This document shows, piece after piece, positions 9,625 through 18,566 of a stretch of 64,000 nucleotides of DNA. Location: positions 62,001-126,000 of the forward strand of contig NZ_BBWZ01000006.1 of assembly GCF_001015055.1 (NCBI RefSeq). The letters are read 5' to 3'. Below the pieces are notes generated by a model. That model had not been told where the DNA came from. It ran no database searches and saw only the letters and a list, made by a program, of their open reading frames with translations. The DNA comes from Aneurinibacillus tyrosinisolvens (GTDB lineage: Bacteria; Bacillota; Bacilli; Aneurinibacillales; Aneurinibacillaceae). The position numbers and the translations under genes are program-made. Each line of letters opens with the position of its first letter. Position 1 is the stretch's first letter.

Positions 9625-9738
9625 TAGAGTACGCGTAAAATACATCTTAATTTGCTGCTTGGGGCTAACTAGCAGCCAGGAAAGCCCGGTTGTTTTTGAG
9701 AAAGGTGGGTATTGTATAAATTAAGAGGTGATTAATTA

Positions 9739-9906
9739 ATGGCGGATTATACAAAAATGTCGACAGGAGAGCTTATGAAGCTAGCTTCTAAATATGAACA
9801 CGAAGAATTCGAGCTTATGAAGGAATTAGTTAGACGAGGGGTTGGGAATAATGTGCCAGATACACTTGAACACCCTGACATGCATCTTACAGAAGAAGAT
9901 ATTTAA
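9739..9906 (+). CDS. Small hypothetical protein (55 aa)
   Basis: An ORF with a good AAGAGGTG ribosome site 8 bases before the ATG. It encodes a soluble, acidic, helical peptide (MADYTKMSTGELMKLASKYE, then an EEFELMKELVRRG helix and an acidic tail). It has its own terminator downstream. I do not recognise the family. It may be a spore or stress small protein as often seen in Bacillales, but nothing here shows that. Confidence 0.6.
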   Translation: MADYTKMSTGELMKLASKYEHEEFELMKELVRRGVGNNVPDTLEHPDMHLTEEDI

Positions 9907-9952
9907 GTTGTACTGATTTGTAAGGCCGGAACTCGATATAGCAGGTGATATA

Positions 9953-10013
9953 AGCAGGGTACCTCTCCTTTTTTAGGGATTTTTTTTCCTTTACGAGGGT
10001 ACCCTGCTTTTTT
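9953..10013 (+). terminator. Rho-independent terminator after the 55-aa gene
   Basis: The arms AGCAGGGTACC (9953-9963) and GGTACCCTGCT (9999-10009) are complementary around a T-rich loop, and a T-run follows. Confidence 0.85.
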
Positions 10014-10074
10014 ATTGCTTATAAGACATTACATCTTAATAAATGATTTTGCGAAAAATCCTGTTTTTTTAAAA

Positions 10075-10096
10075 TTTGCATATTGAAATTGCAAAA
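10075..10096. promoter_or_regulatory. Candidate Lrp-type operator (TTTGCA-N9-TGCAAA)
   Basis: The inverted repeat TTTGCA (10075-10080) and TGCAAA (10090-10095) lies 56-77 bases before the lrp-type start codon. The 15-mer ATTGAAATTGCAAAA within it (10082-10096) recurs exactly at 31183-31197 before the second M28-like gene. Lrp/AsnC proteins commonly autoregulate through such AT-flanked palindromes. This is inference from position and repetition. Confidence 0.5.
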
Positions 10097-10151
10097 TAAA
10101 TAATATAATGTAATAAATAATAAAAATTTTAAAATTATAAGGGGGTATAAC

Positions 10152-10616
10152 GTGGAAAAAGGACAGATTCAAATGGATGTTATTGATAAGACCATTATTA
10201 AGCATCTGCAGATCGATGGACGTAAGTCATATACAGAAATTGCAGAAGAGTTAGGAGTAACAGTAGGAACCGTTCGTAATAGAGTACAACGGTTAATAGA
10301 GAATGGTATTTTAAAGATTGTTGCAGTTGTAGACCCAATTAAGACGGGAATGTCGACAGTTGCCATGGTAGGGGTTAAGGTTCGCTTAAACAGGCTTCAA
10401 GGTGTAATAGAAGAATTAGTAAAGATACCGGAAGTCCGGCTTGTCGCAGCATCTACTGGAATGTTTGATCTTTTTCTTCAAATTATTACATTCTCCATTG
10501 AAGACTATTATCGTATCATTAGCGAGAAACTGAGCATAATTGAAGGTATTGAAGACAGTCATTCATTTATGTTGCTTCAAATCAATAAGCAGACGTATGA
10601 CTGGGGAGTCAAATAA
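10152..10616 (+). CDS. Lrp/AsnC-family transcriptional regulator
   Basis: A 154-residue protein with the standard two-part layout. An N-terminal winged helix-turn-helix (SYTEIAEELGVTVGTVRNRV, near residues 25-45) is followed by a RAM/ligand-binding alpha-beta domain that oligomerises and senses amino acids or related metabolites. The GTG start at 10152 is chosen because AAGGGGG lies 6-7 bases upstream; a later ATG at 10185 would lack a site. It is the first gene of the catabolic region, 140 bases before a transporter read in the same direction, and probably controls that unit and itself. The repeated element TTTGCA/TGCAAA before it and before 31304 is a candidate binding site. Confidence 0.92.
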   Translation: MEKGQIQMDVIDKTIIKHLQIDGRKSYTEIAEELGVTVGTVRNRVQRLIENGILKIVAVVDPIKTGMSTVAMVGVKVRLNRLQGVIEELVKIPEVRLVAASTGMFDLFLQIITFSIEDYYRIISEKLSIIEGIEDSHSFMLLQINKQTYDWGVK

Positions 10617-10756
10617 AACAAATTTTTTCTAAATAAATATCTGAATATATAACCTATTTAGTCTAGTTTGTTATTTTTCAACTTATGAAATCCCATATTT
10701 CTGAGATTTGGAGTTATAGATTCCATTTAAATAAAAATGATAATAGGAGGAACAGT

Positions 10757-12115
10757 ATGACCTTACATCCAGAAGAGGAGATAGATTTTAGCCAAGGCAG
10801 CGCTCAAGGAGCAAGGAAGAAGATTGCGGGACAGGAAGAAAAAAAAGCAGCGAGAAAAGAGGCGAGAAAAGCAGTCATTGCGGGGACGTTCGGAAATATC
10901 ATGGAATGGTATGACTGGGCGATTTATGGATATTTTGCACCGGTTATCGGCAAGCTCTTTTTCCCTTCCACTGATCCGCTGGCATCTTTGCTTTTAACGT
11001 TTGCTGTATTTGCTATCGGTTTTATTATGCGGCCGTTAGGAGCTCTGATTTTTGGTCCGTATGGTGATCGAGTAGGAAGGAAGAAGGCACTGTCTTTAGC
11101 CGTTATTTTAATGGGTGCCGCAACATTCATTATCGGGATTTTGCCCACCTATAATCAAGCGGGGATTGCAGCTCCCATCCTGTTAGTATTGGCTAGATTA
11201 TTGCAAGGAATATCAGCAGGTGGAGAATGGGGAAGCGGCACTTCTTTCATAGTTGAATATGCGCCACCTAACAGAAGGGGATTTTTTGGCAGTTGGCAGC
11301 AATTTAGCACGGGCGGTGGACTTCTGCTTGGTTCAATTACAGCTACAATACTTACTTCTGTCTTTGCACCAGAAACATTAAATGCCTGGGCCTGGAGAAT
11401 TCCATTTCTAATCGGAATTATTGTCGGAGCAATTGGACTATATCTAAGACTGCGTATAGAAGAGACACCGAAATTCCAATCTGTCGCTAAGTCAGAGAAG
11501 GTCTCAAAGACGCCGCTAGTCGAGACGTTTAAAAAGCATCCAAAGGAAATTTTTATAGCAATGGGCTTTACTGTACACTGGACTGCCTCCTACTACCTTT
11601 TGCTAACCTACATGCCTACATATATTACAAAAGTTATGAAGCTTCCGATGAATTTGGCTTTAGTTTCAAATGTTATTGTCATTATCTTCTTCATTTCTAT
11701 TATCCCGGCTATGGGTTATCTATCGGATCGTTTTGGCAGAAAGCCCCTGTTGCTAGTATCAACGATCGGATTTGCGATTCTGGCCTATCCACTCTTTAGT
11801 ATGATGGCGGATGCGGGACTTGGAATGATTATAGTATGCCAAATGATACTTGCCGTGTTTGTAGCAGCCTTCTCAGGCCCGGGACCTGCCGCGATTGCTG
11901 AGCTTTTTCCAACTGAAGTCCGTGCAAGCGCGCTGTCCGTTGGATATAACATCTCTGTTGCAGCATTTGGAGGAACAGCGCCTTTCATCGCCACATATTT
12001 AATCTCAGCAACGGGTAACAACCTTTCTCCAACTTATTATGTCATTGCCTGTGCAATCATTACGACATTAGTATTGTTCAAAATAAGAGAAACGTACAGA
12101 GATGAATTAAAGTAA
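10757..12115 (+). CDS. MFS transporter of the metabolite:H+ symporter (MHS) family
   Basis: A 452-residue, 12-helix secondary transporter. The family signature GTFGNIMEWYDWAIYGYF opens the first membrane segment. RPLGALIFGPYGDRVGRKKA is the loop 2-3 motif, and ARLLQGISAGGEWG is the helix 4 hallmark of MHS carriers (relatives of ProP, KgtP and ShiA). These import carboxylates, betaines or similar small polar solutes with protons. The start at 10757 follows TAGGAGGAACAGT. About 40 charged residues precede helix 1. The SDR gene begins 15 bases after its stop, so it is co-transcribed with the enzymes downstream and probably brings in their substrate. Confidence 0.92.
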   Translation: MTLHPEEEIDFSQGSAQGARKKIAGQEEKKAARKEARKAVIAGTFGNIMEWYDWAIYGYFAPVIGKLFFPSTDPLASLLLTFAVFAIGFIMRPLGALIFGPYGDRVGRKKALSLAVILMGAATFIIGILPTYNQAGIAAPILLVLARLLQGISAGGEWGSGTSFIVEYAPPNRRGFFGSWQQFSTGGGLLLGSITATILTSVFAPETLNAWAWRIPFLIGIIVGAIGLYLRLRIEETPKFQSVAKSEKVSKTPLVETFKKHPKEIFIAMGFTVHWTASYYLLLTYMPTYITKVMKLPMNLALVSNVIVIIFFISIIPAMGYLSDRFGRKPLLLVSTIGFAILAYPLFSMMADAGLGMIIVCQMILAVFVAAFSGPGPAAIAELFPTEVRASALSVGYNISVAAFGGTAPFIATYLISATGNNLSPTYYVIACAIITTLVLFKIRETYRDELK

Positions 12116-12130
12116 GTGGAGGAATATGAA

Positions 12131-12925
12131 ATGGATAATAAATTATTAGCCGGTGAGAGAGCTCTTATTACAGGAGCAGCTACAGGAATCGGAAAGGGAA
12201 TTGCTAAGGCTCTTCTCCAGGAAGGTGCCTCTGTTATGCTGGTGGACGTAAACGAAGACCATCTGACCAAAACTGCCGAAGAGCTTTCTGGAGGGGGGAA
12301 GGTGCGGTACATGGTGGCTGACTTACGTAAACCACAAGCAGAAGTGGACATCGTAGAAACAGTAGTAGAGCAAATGGAAGGATTGGATATTCTGGTAAAC
12401 TGCGCTGGTATCTACCCTTCTACTCCCGCTTTGGAGATTGAGTTGCAAGAGTGGAACAAGGTGTATGATCTCAATGTAAGGGCTCCTTTTTTCCTGGCAC
12501 AAGCATCAGCAAGAGTAATGGTTGATAGGGGCATTCCAGGCCGCATCATAAATATTACTTCGACGGCAAGTGAAGTGGCCCGTCCGGGTGTTGCTCATTA
12601 TTGCTCATCAAAAGCGGCATTAAAAATGATGACCCAGGTTCTTGCGCTTGAATGGGCTCCCTATGGGATTAGGGTTAATGCACTTGGTCCAGGCCTTGTG
12701 GAAACAGAAACACTGCTCTCTACTCTTGTGACAGAAGAAGCGAAAGAAGAGCACATTGAAAAGGTTAGCTACTGCCCGATGAAAAGAGCTGCGGCCATCG
12801 ATGAGATAGCTCAGGGAGTTTTGTTTTTTGCCAGCAGGCAATCTTCTTATGTAACAGGACAAACGCTGCTTGTAGATGGCGGATATTCAGCTGGCCGTGT
12901 TTTTCGATCCGTATCTAAAAAATAA
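12131..12925 (+). CDS. Short-chain dehydrogenase/reductase
   Basis: A 264-residue classical SDR. It has the nucleotide-binding TGAATGIGKG, NCAG of the NNAG motif, a catalytic Ser in INITSTAS, and the YxxxK-type active site given as HYCSSKAA, with Tyr and Lys four apart. LVDVNEDH after beta-strand 2 has an acidic residue, which suggests NAD(H) preference. The first possible start (GTG at 12116) overlaps the ribosome site TGGAGG, so the ATG at 12131 is chosen. It oxidises or reduces an alcohol/ketone of unknown identity within the MHS-transporter operon. The M20 gene follows 12 bases after the stop. Confidence 0.9.
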   Translation: MDNKLLAGERALITGAATGIGKGIAKALLQEGASVMLVDVNEDHLTKTAEELSGGGKVRYMVADLRKPQAEVDIVETVVEQMEGLDILVNCAGIYPSTPALEIELQEWNKVYDLNVRAPFFLAQASARVMVDRGIPGRIINITSTASEVARPGVAHYCSSKAALKMMTQVLALEWAPYGIRVNALGPGLVETETLLSTLVTEEAKEEHIEKVSYCPMKRAAAIDEIAQGVLFFASRQSSYVTGQTLLVDGGYSAGRVFRSVSKK

Positions 12926-12937
12926 GGGGGATGCACT

Positions 12938-14085
12938 ATGAATGAGATTCTGACATATTTGACTGAAAAGCAGCATGAGATGGTAGAAACACTCCGTGAC
13001 GTGGTGGAAATGGAATCTCCATCGAATATCAAAGAAATGACAGATCAGATGGCGGGTTTCATCGCTTCCCTTTTTGAGAAGCTGACAGGTGGGAAGGCAT
13101 CTATCATTCCAAATGACCAGTATGGAAATCATATTCGTGGAGAATGGGGCAGTGGGGAGGAACAGATTCTGATTTTGGCCCACTTTGATACTGTGTGGAA
13201 AAAGGGAACAATTGAGTCCATGCCGTTTCATATTGAAGATGATAAGGCATACGGTCCGGGGATTTTTGATATGAAGGGAGGCTGATCCAAGGACTGTATG
13301 CTCTTCATGCCTTAAAGACGCTGTCCAGGCTGCCCGATAGGAAGGTCGTATTTCTCTTTACTTCAGATGAAGAAATAGGCAGCCCGACATCCCGCCCGTT
13401 AATCGAAGAAGAAGCAGGTAAGAGTAAATGTGTGTTAGTGCTTGAGCCATCTATGTCTCCTAACCGGGCATTGAAAACCTCACGGAAAGGCGTGGGGATT
13501 TTTACTATGAAGATTCGGGGAATTCCTTCCCACGCAGGAGTTGATCATGAGAAAGGGAGAAGCGCGGTGGAGGAGCTGGCCAGACAAATCACATATCTGC
13601 ACAGCTTAACAGACTATGACATAGGTACAACGGTCAATGTTGGTTTCGTGAAGGGGGGAACTATATCAAACGTGGTGGCGGCAGAAGCCGAAGCTGAAAT
13701 CGACTTGCGGGTTGTCACACAAGAAGAAGTAAATCGGATGCTCCCGATTTTGTTGAATCTAAAATCCCGTTCTGAAGGAACGATTGTGGAGGTAACAGGG
13801 GGAATGAACCGCCCTCCACTGGAGAGAACGGAGAAAGTCCAGCGGCTGTACGGCATAGCAAAGGAACTGGCTAAATCCCAAATAGGTTTTGATCTCCCAC
13901 AAGCTTCCACGGGAGGGGGGAGCGATGGGAATTTTACTGCTCCTCTTGCTCCAACTCTTGACGGGCTTGGGGCAGTTGGAGACGGTGCGCACGCTGTCCA
14001 CGAACATCTTCTTATATCGGAGATGCCGGTCCGGAGTGCTCTAGTCGCGCTATTAATCGAACAGTTGGCAAATGAAACAGTATAA
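12938..14085 (+). pseudogene. M20 metallopeptidase (carboxypeptidase G2-like), frameshifted
   Basis: Two frames together give a complete, about 382-residue M20 enzyme. Frame 1 has the first zinc ligands in LAHFDTVW and the bridging Asp in GIFDMKGG, then hits TGA at 13283. Frame 2 continues at once with QGLYALHALK, TSDEEIGSP (the Glu-Glu pair), a dimerisation domain with SHAGVDHEKGRSAVEE, and the last ligand in DGAHAVHEHL. One base lost near 13281-13284 (GGCTG for an expected GGCCTG) explains it. No other damage is visible, so a sequencing error or very recent mutation is likely. Relatives remove C-terminal glutamate from peptides or folates. It sits between the SDR and CapA genes in one apparent operon. 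Confidence 0.85.
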
Positions 14086-14105
14086 AAAGGAGGAGAAAGA
14101 AGAAT

Positions 14106-15218
14106 ATGAAAAAAAAGTTAACCATTGCCGCTGTTGGTGATCTCGCACCTTTACGTAAGTTAACGGATTGTGCTTCACAGGTTAATGAAGTTTTTGAGGT
14201 TTTACGCCAGGCTGATTTGTCTATTGCTAATCTTGAACTCCCCTTAACGACTTCAGAATTTGAGGCAGATAAGGCCATAACGCTAAAGGCACATCCATGC
14301 ATTGCTCCCTCACTGCTGGATGGAGGGGTAAATGTTGTCAATATTGCCAATAATCATGCTGTTGATTTTGGTGTTGAAGGACTTTTTGAAAGCATTGAAG
14401 TAGTAGAAGCATCCGGTGTCGCTGTAGTTGGAGGAGGGAAAGACCTGGAAGCCGCTGCAAAACCTGCAATTATAGAGATAGATGGCTTACGTGTCGCGAT
14501 TTTAGGTTTTTGTAGTGCCCTTCCTACCGGGTACGCTGCGGGTCCAACCCGTCCCGGGATCGCACCCATTCGAGCACATGCGAGGTTTTTTATTGATAAT
14601 ATCACGCTTGATGAACAACCGGGAATGTCACCCTGGGTTGAAACCACTGTGAATTTGAATGACCAGGAGTTTGCCTGCAAACAAATATCGAGTGCAAAGG
14701 CAGATGCCGATCTTGTTATTGTCAATATGCACTGGGGCATTCCAAACGGTTGGTGTGCAAGTTTTCAAGGGCCGCTTGCTGACTATCAACAACCTCTCGC
14801 TCACTCGTTAATTGATGCAGGGGCTGACATTATTCTTGGGCATCATCCCCACGTAATTCATGGTATAGAAAAGTATAAAGATGGACTCATTGCTTATAGC
14901 TTAGGTAATTTTTTATTCCACAGTATGGGTGATGATAAGAAGACCGAACTAACTGTGGTGATATATCCGCCATATAAGGTGGATAGCCTGTTAACAGGAG
15001 AAGCGAGAGAAGCAATTATCATAGAACTTGATATAGACGAAAAGAAAATGACAGAAGTACGTTTTTTGCCTATTCATATGAACGCTAAAGGTGACCCTGA
15101 GTTTTTGGATGAAGAAGACTCCAAGCGTGTTCTTAAGAGGCTGGAACAGCATTCACTTGAGTTTGGTTTGAAAATTCCAACCGAGAAAGGGATTGGCAAG
15201 ATCCAATTGAACAACTAG
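14106..15218 (+). CDS. CapA-family metallophosphatase-fold protein
   Basis: A 370-residue protein with the CapA/PGA_cap signatures: AAVGDLA at the N-terminus, NLELPLT, NIANNHAVDFG, VNMHWGIPNGWC and ILGHHPHVIHGIE, then AYSLGNFLF. These Asp, Asn and His clusters line a calcineurin-like metal centre. Named members work in poly-gamma-glutamate anchoring, but those are membrane-tethered. This one has no signal peptide or membrane helix, so it is cytoplasmic and more likely an enzyme of the surrounding catabolic operon. The start follows AAGGAGGAGAAAGAAGAAT. A paralogue lies at 39767 at the end of the sigma-54-driven operon, which strengthens the link with the pathway. Confidence 0.85.
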   Translation: MKKKLTIAAVGDLAPLRKLTDCASQVNEVFEVLRQADLSIANLELPLTTSEFEADKAITLKAHPCIAPSLLDGGVNVVNIANNHAVDFGVEGLFESIEVVEASGVAVVGGGKDLEAAAKPAIIEIDGLRVAILGFCSALPTGYAAGPTRPGIAPIRAHARFFIDNITLDEQPGMSPWVETTVNLNDQEFACKQISSAKADADLVIVNMHWGIPNGWCASFQGPLADYQQPLAHSLIDAGADIILGHHPHVIHGIEKYKDGLIAYSLGNFLFHSMGDDKKTELTVVIYPPYKVDSLLTGEAREAIIIELDIDEKKMTEVRFLPIHMNAKGDPEFLDEEDSKRVLKRLEQHSLEFGLKIPTEKGIGKIQLNN

Positions 15219-15299
15219 ATACTGACCCTGTTGGAATAAAACTTGCAAGAGAATGTAGTGTTGAAGCAAAATCTTATATGAAAGAGTGGGGGTATTAAC

Positions 15300-16067
15300 T
15301 TGCAAATCGCATATGTGTTGCCAAGTCCTATTAGTCGGACGGAGGATGGCCGAAAGGAGATGGAACGCAGGCTATCAATCCTTCGATCCTTTGCTGCACC
15401 CGGCACGTTAGTTGATATCGTTGACATTGAAGAAGGCCCGGCCTCTATTGAATCGCTGTATGAAGAGTACTTATGCATTCCTAAAACGGTAGATAAGATG
15501 GTTGAACTCGAACAACAGGGATATGACGCGGCCATTATTGGGTGCTACGGTGATCCAGGCCTGGATGCCGCTCGAGAAGTCACGAACAAGATGGTTGTAG
15601 TAGGACCAGGAGAGGCGGGAGTGATGGCTGCAGCTATGTGTGGTCATCGATTCTCGATTATCACCGTAACTGAGAGTATTGTAAATGCTCTTTATCATTT
15701 GGTAGAGAAAGCCGGTGTAGGGAAGAAATTAGCCTCTGTGCGCGCTATTGAAGTGCCTGTTCTTGAGCTGGCAAATAATAAAGCAGAGACGATCGCTAAG
15801 CTCGTTGAAGAAGGAAGAAAAGCGATTCGCGAAGATCGGGCAGATACATTGGTTCTCGGCTGTATGAGTATGGGCTTTTTGAATGTGGCGGAAGAAATGT
15901 CGGATATTCTTGGCGTACCGGTCGTGAATCCTGGTCGAGTCTCTCTAAAGATGGCGGAGGCGTTAGTAGGTACAGGACTGTGTCATTCAAAAGCTGCCTA
16001 TATGACCCCTCCGAAGATCGGTTCAGGGAAGGTTAAATCATCTCAAGAGCTTATGGTAAGGAAGTAG
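15300..16067 (+). CDS. Asp/Glu/hydantoin racemase family protein
   Basis: A 255-residue two-lobed racemase-fold protein. The two catalytic cysteines expected for the family appear in IIGCYGDPGLDAARE and LVLGCMSMGFL. Enzymes of this family interconvert D and L forms of aspartate, glutamate or 5-substituted hydantoins, or, in the maleate isomerase and arylmalonate decarboxylase branches, act on related acids. The TTG start at 15300 is preceded by GTGGGGGTATTAAC and begins directly at the first beta-strand (QIAYVLPSP). It is the last gene of the lrp-MHS-SDR-M20-CapA unit and is followed by a terminator. It implies that a chiral amino acid or hydantoin-like intermediate is handled. Confidence 0.87.
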   Translation: MQIAYVLPSPISRTEDGRKEMERRLSILRSFAAPGTLVDIVDIEEGPASIESLYEEYLCIPKTVDKMVELEQQGYDAAIIGCYGDPGLDAAREVTNKMVVVGPGEAGVMAAAMCGHRFSIITVTESIVNALYHLVEKAGVGKKLASVRAIEVPVLELANNKAETIAKLVEEGRKAIREDRADTLVLGCMSMGFLNVAEEMSDILGVPVVNPGRVSLKMAEALVGTGLCHSKAAYMTPPKIGSGKVKSSQELMVRK

Positions 16068-16081
16068 AAGGGCAGTTAGGG

Positions 16082-16116
16082 AAGAAGGAAGAGGGCCAAC
16101 CTCTTCCTTCTTTTCT
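16082..16116 (+). terminator. Terminator closing the first catabolic operon
   Basis: A perfect 12-bp stem AAGAAGGAAGAG (16082-16093) with CTCTTCCTTCTT (16101-16112), a 7-base loop and a T-rich tail. Confidence 0.88.
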
Positions 16117-16284
16117 TTTCAATTAGCGGATTTATCATTGTCAAATTATATTACATTAATCTTCCGCAAGCCTGGCTCCTAAGATAACCTTAAAGGAGCA
16201 AATTTATATAGACTTGTGTGAAATGTGAGAAAGAGATAATATGTGAATATTCAATTATTTAAAGTGGAATAGGGGGGGAATAGA

Positions 16285-18342
16285 ATGGAGTTGCCCAGGT
16301 TGATGCTCATTACGAAGGACCAAAGGACTTTCAACATGTTTTACAAACAGCTTTTCGATTACTTCGAAGATACGATGGAAATTCTATCCCATGAGGATGA
16401 AAGGGAAATCCAATCTGCCGATCTGGTATTGACTTCGTCTTCGAAATTACCGGTAAATCAATTTATTCCAAATGATAAATTATTAGTGGCCCGAAGAGCG
16501 ATTGATATATCTAGATTGGAACAGCTGGTGACACTTCCCGCCGGAACAAGGTGTCTGGTTGTTAACAACATGCTGGAAACTGCACTGGAGACGATCGAGC
16601 TGTTAAGTAATTTGGGCTTTGACTTTCAGATGTATCCTTATTATCCAGGTATGACAGAAAAGCTAGATACAGGAATTAAGGTAGCGATTATTCCAGAAGG
16701 TCTGGAAATGGTACCGGAGGGAATGGAACAAGTAATGAACATCGGGGTTCGTCCCATGGACTTCTCTACTCTTATTGAGATTGCCGTAAGATTGAAGCTC
16801 AACGTAGATAAAGCGAACATTTACACAGCCCGTTACATTCAAGAAATCATTAGATTAAGCAGACGATTCTTTCATACCATGCATCATGTCAATGAATTGA
16901 ACCATCAATTAGATGCTATTTTAAATACGGTGCATGACGGAATCGTGGCAACTGATTCATCCGGAAAAATCATTCAAATCAACCAGTCAGCCCGGAAAAT
17001 CCTCGGAGTAAAACGACCGGATGAGGACATTATTGGGAACCTCGTTGAAGAAATTTTTCCTAAGTTTAGTGCTGTTCAAGCCGCCAGCCATCAAGAAAAT
17101 TTAATTCTATCTCTTGACGGAGTGGATCTAGTTGTTAATAAAACGCCAATTGAAGCCGCAGAACAAAAGCGCGGTGAAGTGATTGCATTTCAGGATGTTA
17201 CCCAAATCCAGAAGTTAGAACAGGATCTCCGAAAGGAACTGCAGGGTAAAGGTCTTTCTTCTAAGTATACGATAGAAGACATTATTGGAAGAAGCACAAA
17301 AATTCGGGACACGCTGCATACTTTGGAGAAAATCGCTAAGACGGATCGTACGGTTCTAATTCTAGGGGAGAATGGAACAGGGAAAGAACTGTTCGCTCAT
17401 ACTATCCATCACCTCTCCTCGCGACGAAACGGGCCATTTTTGCCGGTTAATTTTGCTGGATTGCCGGAATCGCTGGCAGAAAGCGAACTTTTCGGATATG
17501 AGGACGGAGCTTTCACTGGAGCGAAAAAGGGTGGGAAACCGGGATTGTTTGAAATGGCGCACAATGGGACCATTTTTCTTGATGAAATTGGCGATGCTTC
17601 ACCCTCTTTGCAAGCACTCCTTCTCCGCGTCCTTCAGGAAAAGCAGGTGATGAGAATCGGCGGGCGCCGGGTTATCCCAATCCACGTACGGGTCATTGCG
17701 GCAACCAATCGAAACCTAAAGGAAATGGTGGAACAGGGGAAATTTCGCCAGGATTTATATTATCGGTTGTTTGTGCTTCCGCTTCGGGTTCCTTCTCTAC
17801 GGGAACGCAAAGAAGACATCCCTCTTTTGATTGAACATTTCATAAGGGAATATTGCGTAACTAAAGTGGATGTATCTGATGAAGTGATGGAAAGATTGGT
17901 TCACTACCATTGGCCGGGTAATATACGTGAATTGGTCAGTGTTGTTCAATATATGACCAGCGTAATGGAAGAAAGCAGAGTCTACCTGGTGGATCTCCCT
18001 GAACAATTTAAAGAACATCCTCCTACGGCTATCCCGCCACAGGAGGATTATATGGAGGTTCTTGAGAAGAATGGAGAGCTTCAAGACTACTACGTGATCC
18101 TATCATGTTTGGAGCAGGCGAAGGCTAAGAGGGAGAGCGTGGGAAGAGGGCGGATTGTACATTATTCTATTGAAAAGGATGTTCCGTTAACGGATCAGCA
18201 GGTTAGAAGCCGTATGCAAACATTGGGGCAGCTTGGGTTGCTTTATTCTGGCACAAGAGGTCAGGGCAGCCGAATTACAATGGACGGGTTGTTCGCTCTC
18301 AAGCAGATTGAGAAGAAACTCGGTATTAGTATTGAAATATGA
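16285..18342 (+). CDS. Sigma-54 enhancer-binding transcriptional activator
   Basis: A 685-residue regulator that remodels RNA polymerase carrying sigma-54. Residues about 1-190 form an alpha/beta sensory domain I cannot assign with confidence. Residues about 205-315 are a PAS domain (AILNTVHDGIVATDSSGKI). Residues about 330-570 are the AAA+ motor with Walker A GENGTGKE, the sigma-54-contacting loop GAFTGA, and Walker B GTIFLDEIGDA. The C-terminus lacks a clear Fis helix-turn-helix and instead looks like a winged-helix segment (LTDQQVRSRMQTLGQLGLLY). The ribosome site is AGGGGGGGAATAG. It lies directly upstream of the first of three -24/-12 promoters in the window, each with the same repeated upstream element, so it very probably activates all three. 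Confidence 0.93.
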   Translation: MELPRLMLITKDQRTFNMFYKQLFDYFEDTMEILSHEDEREIQSADLVLTSSSKLPVNQFIPNDKLLVARRAIDISRLEQLVTLPAGTRCLVVNNMLETALETIELLSNLGFDFQMYPYYPGMTEKLDTGIKVAIIPEGLEMVPEGMEQVMNIGVRPMDFSTLIEIAVRLKLNVDKANIYTARYIQEIIRLSRRFFHTMHHVNELNHQLDAILNTVHDGIVATDSSGKIIQINQSARKILGVKRPDEDIIGNLVEEIFPKFSAVQAASHQENLILSLDGVDLVVNKTPIEAAEQKRGEVIAFQDVTQIQKLEQDLRKELQGKGLSSKYTIEDIIGRSTKIRDTLHTLEKIAKTDRTVLILGENGTGKELFAHTIHHLSSRRNGPFLPVNFAGLPESLAESELFGYEDGAFTGAKKGGKPGLFEMAHNGTIFLDEIGDASPSLQALLLRVLQEKQVMRIGGRRVIPIHVRVIAATNRNLKEMVEQGKFRQDLYYRLFVLPLRVPSLRERKEDIPLLIEHFIREYCVTKVDVSDEVMERLVHYHWPGNIRELVSVVQYMTSVMEESRVYLVDLPEQFKEHPPTAIPPQEDYMEVLEKNGELQDYYVILSCLEQAKAKRESVGRGRIVHYSIEKDVPLTDQQVRSRMQTLGQLGLLYSGTRGQGSRITMDGLFALKQIEKKLGISIEI

Positions 18343-18370
18343 GAATCATAGAATCGCGAAAGGAATAGTG

Positions 18371-18410
18371 GATTAGGTTATAAGAATATAGATCCTAAAT
18401 CAACCTAATC
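18371..18410. promoter_or_regulatory. Candidate activator enhancer site 1 (triple half-site)
   Basis: The perfect 9-bp inverted repeat GATTAGGTT (18371-18379) / AACCTAATC (18402-18410) has an internal CCTAA at 18394, exactly 10 bases before the last CCTAA at 18404. The last half-site starts 63 bases upstream of the -24 box. Sites 2 and 3 have the same three half-sites at 52 bases. Confidence 0.7.
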
Positions 18411-18466
18411 TACCTGAAGTAAAGCTTTTACATCCATATGATCAGAAAATTCTAAAAATATTAGAA

Positions 18467-18482
18467 TGGCATGGATTTTGCA
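18467..18482 (+). promoter_or_regulatory. Sigma-54 promoter 1 (-24/-12)
   Basis: TGGCAT-N5-TTGCA at 18467-18482 matches the sigma-54 consensus TGGCAC-N5-TTGCA with one change and correct GG to GC spacing. It lies 85 bases before the MFS gene. Confidence 0.85.
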
Positions 18483-18536
18483 TTGGATAAATGACATAGA
18501 CAAATACGCCTGCTGTAATTTAAGGAGATGAAATGC

Positions 18537-18563
18537 ATGCAGATTTCCAAGATAGAGGGTTAG
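18537..18563 (+). CDS. Possible 8-codon leader peptide
   Basis: The strongest ribosome site in this leader (TAAGGAGATG at 18521-18530) precedes an ATG at 18537 that opens only eight codons (MQISKIEG) and stops at 18561-18563, 3 bases before the MFS start. Translational coupling to the transporter is plausible. It may instead be a non-functional ORF beside the true start, which has its own AGAGGG. Confidence 0.35.
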   Translation: MQISKIEG

Positions 18564-18566
18564 CTA

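Noticed and set aside
16155..16193. Fourth enhancer-like site before the activator gene (CCTAAG and CCTTAA 10 bases apart)
   Set aside because: The first half-site is missing and no -24/-12 promoter follows; too weak to claim autoregulation.
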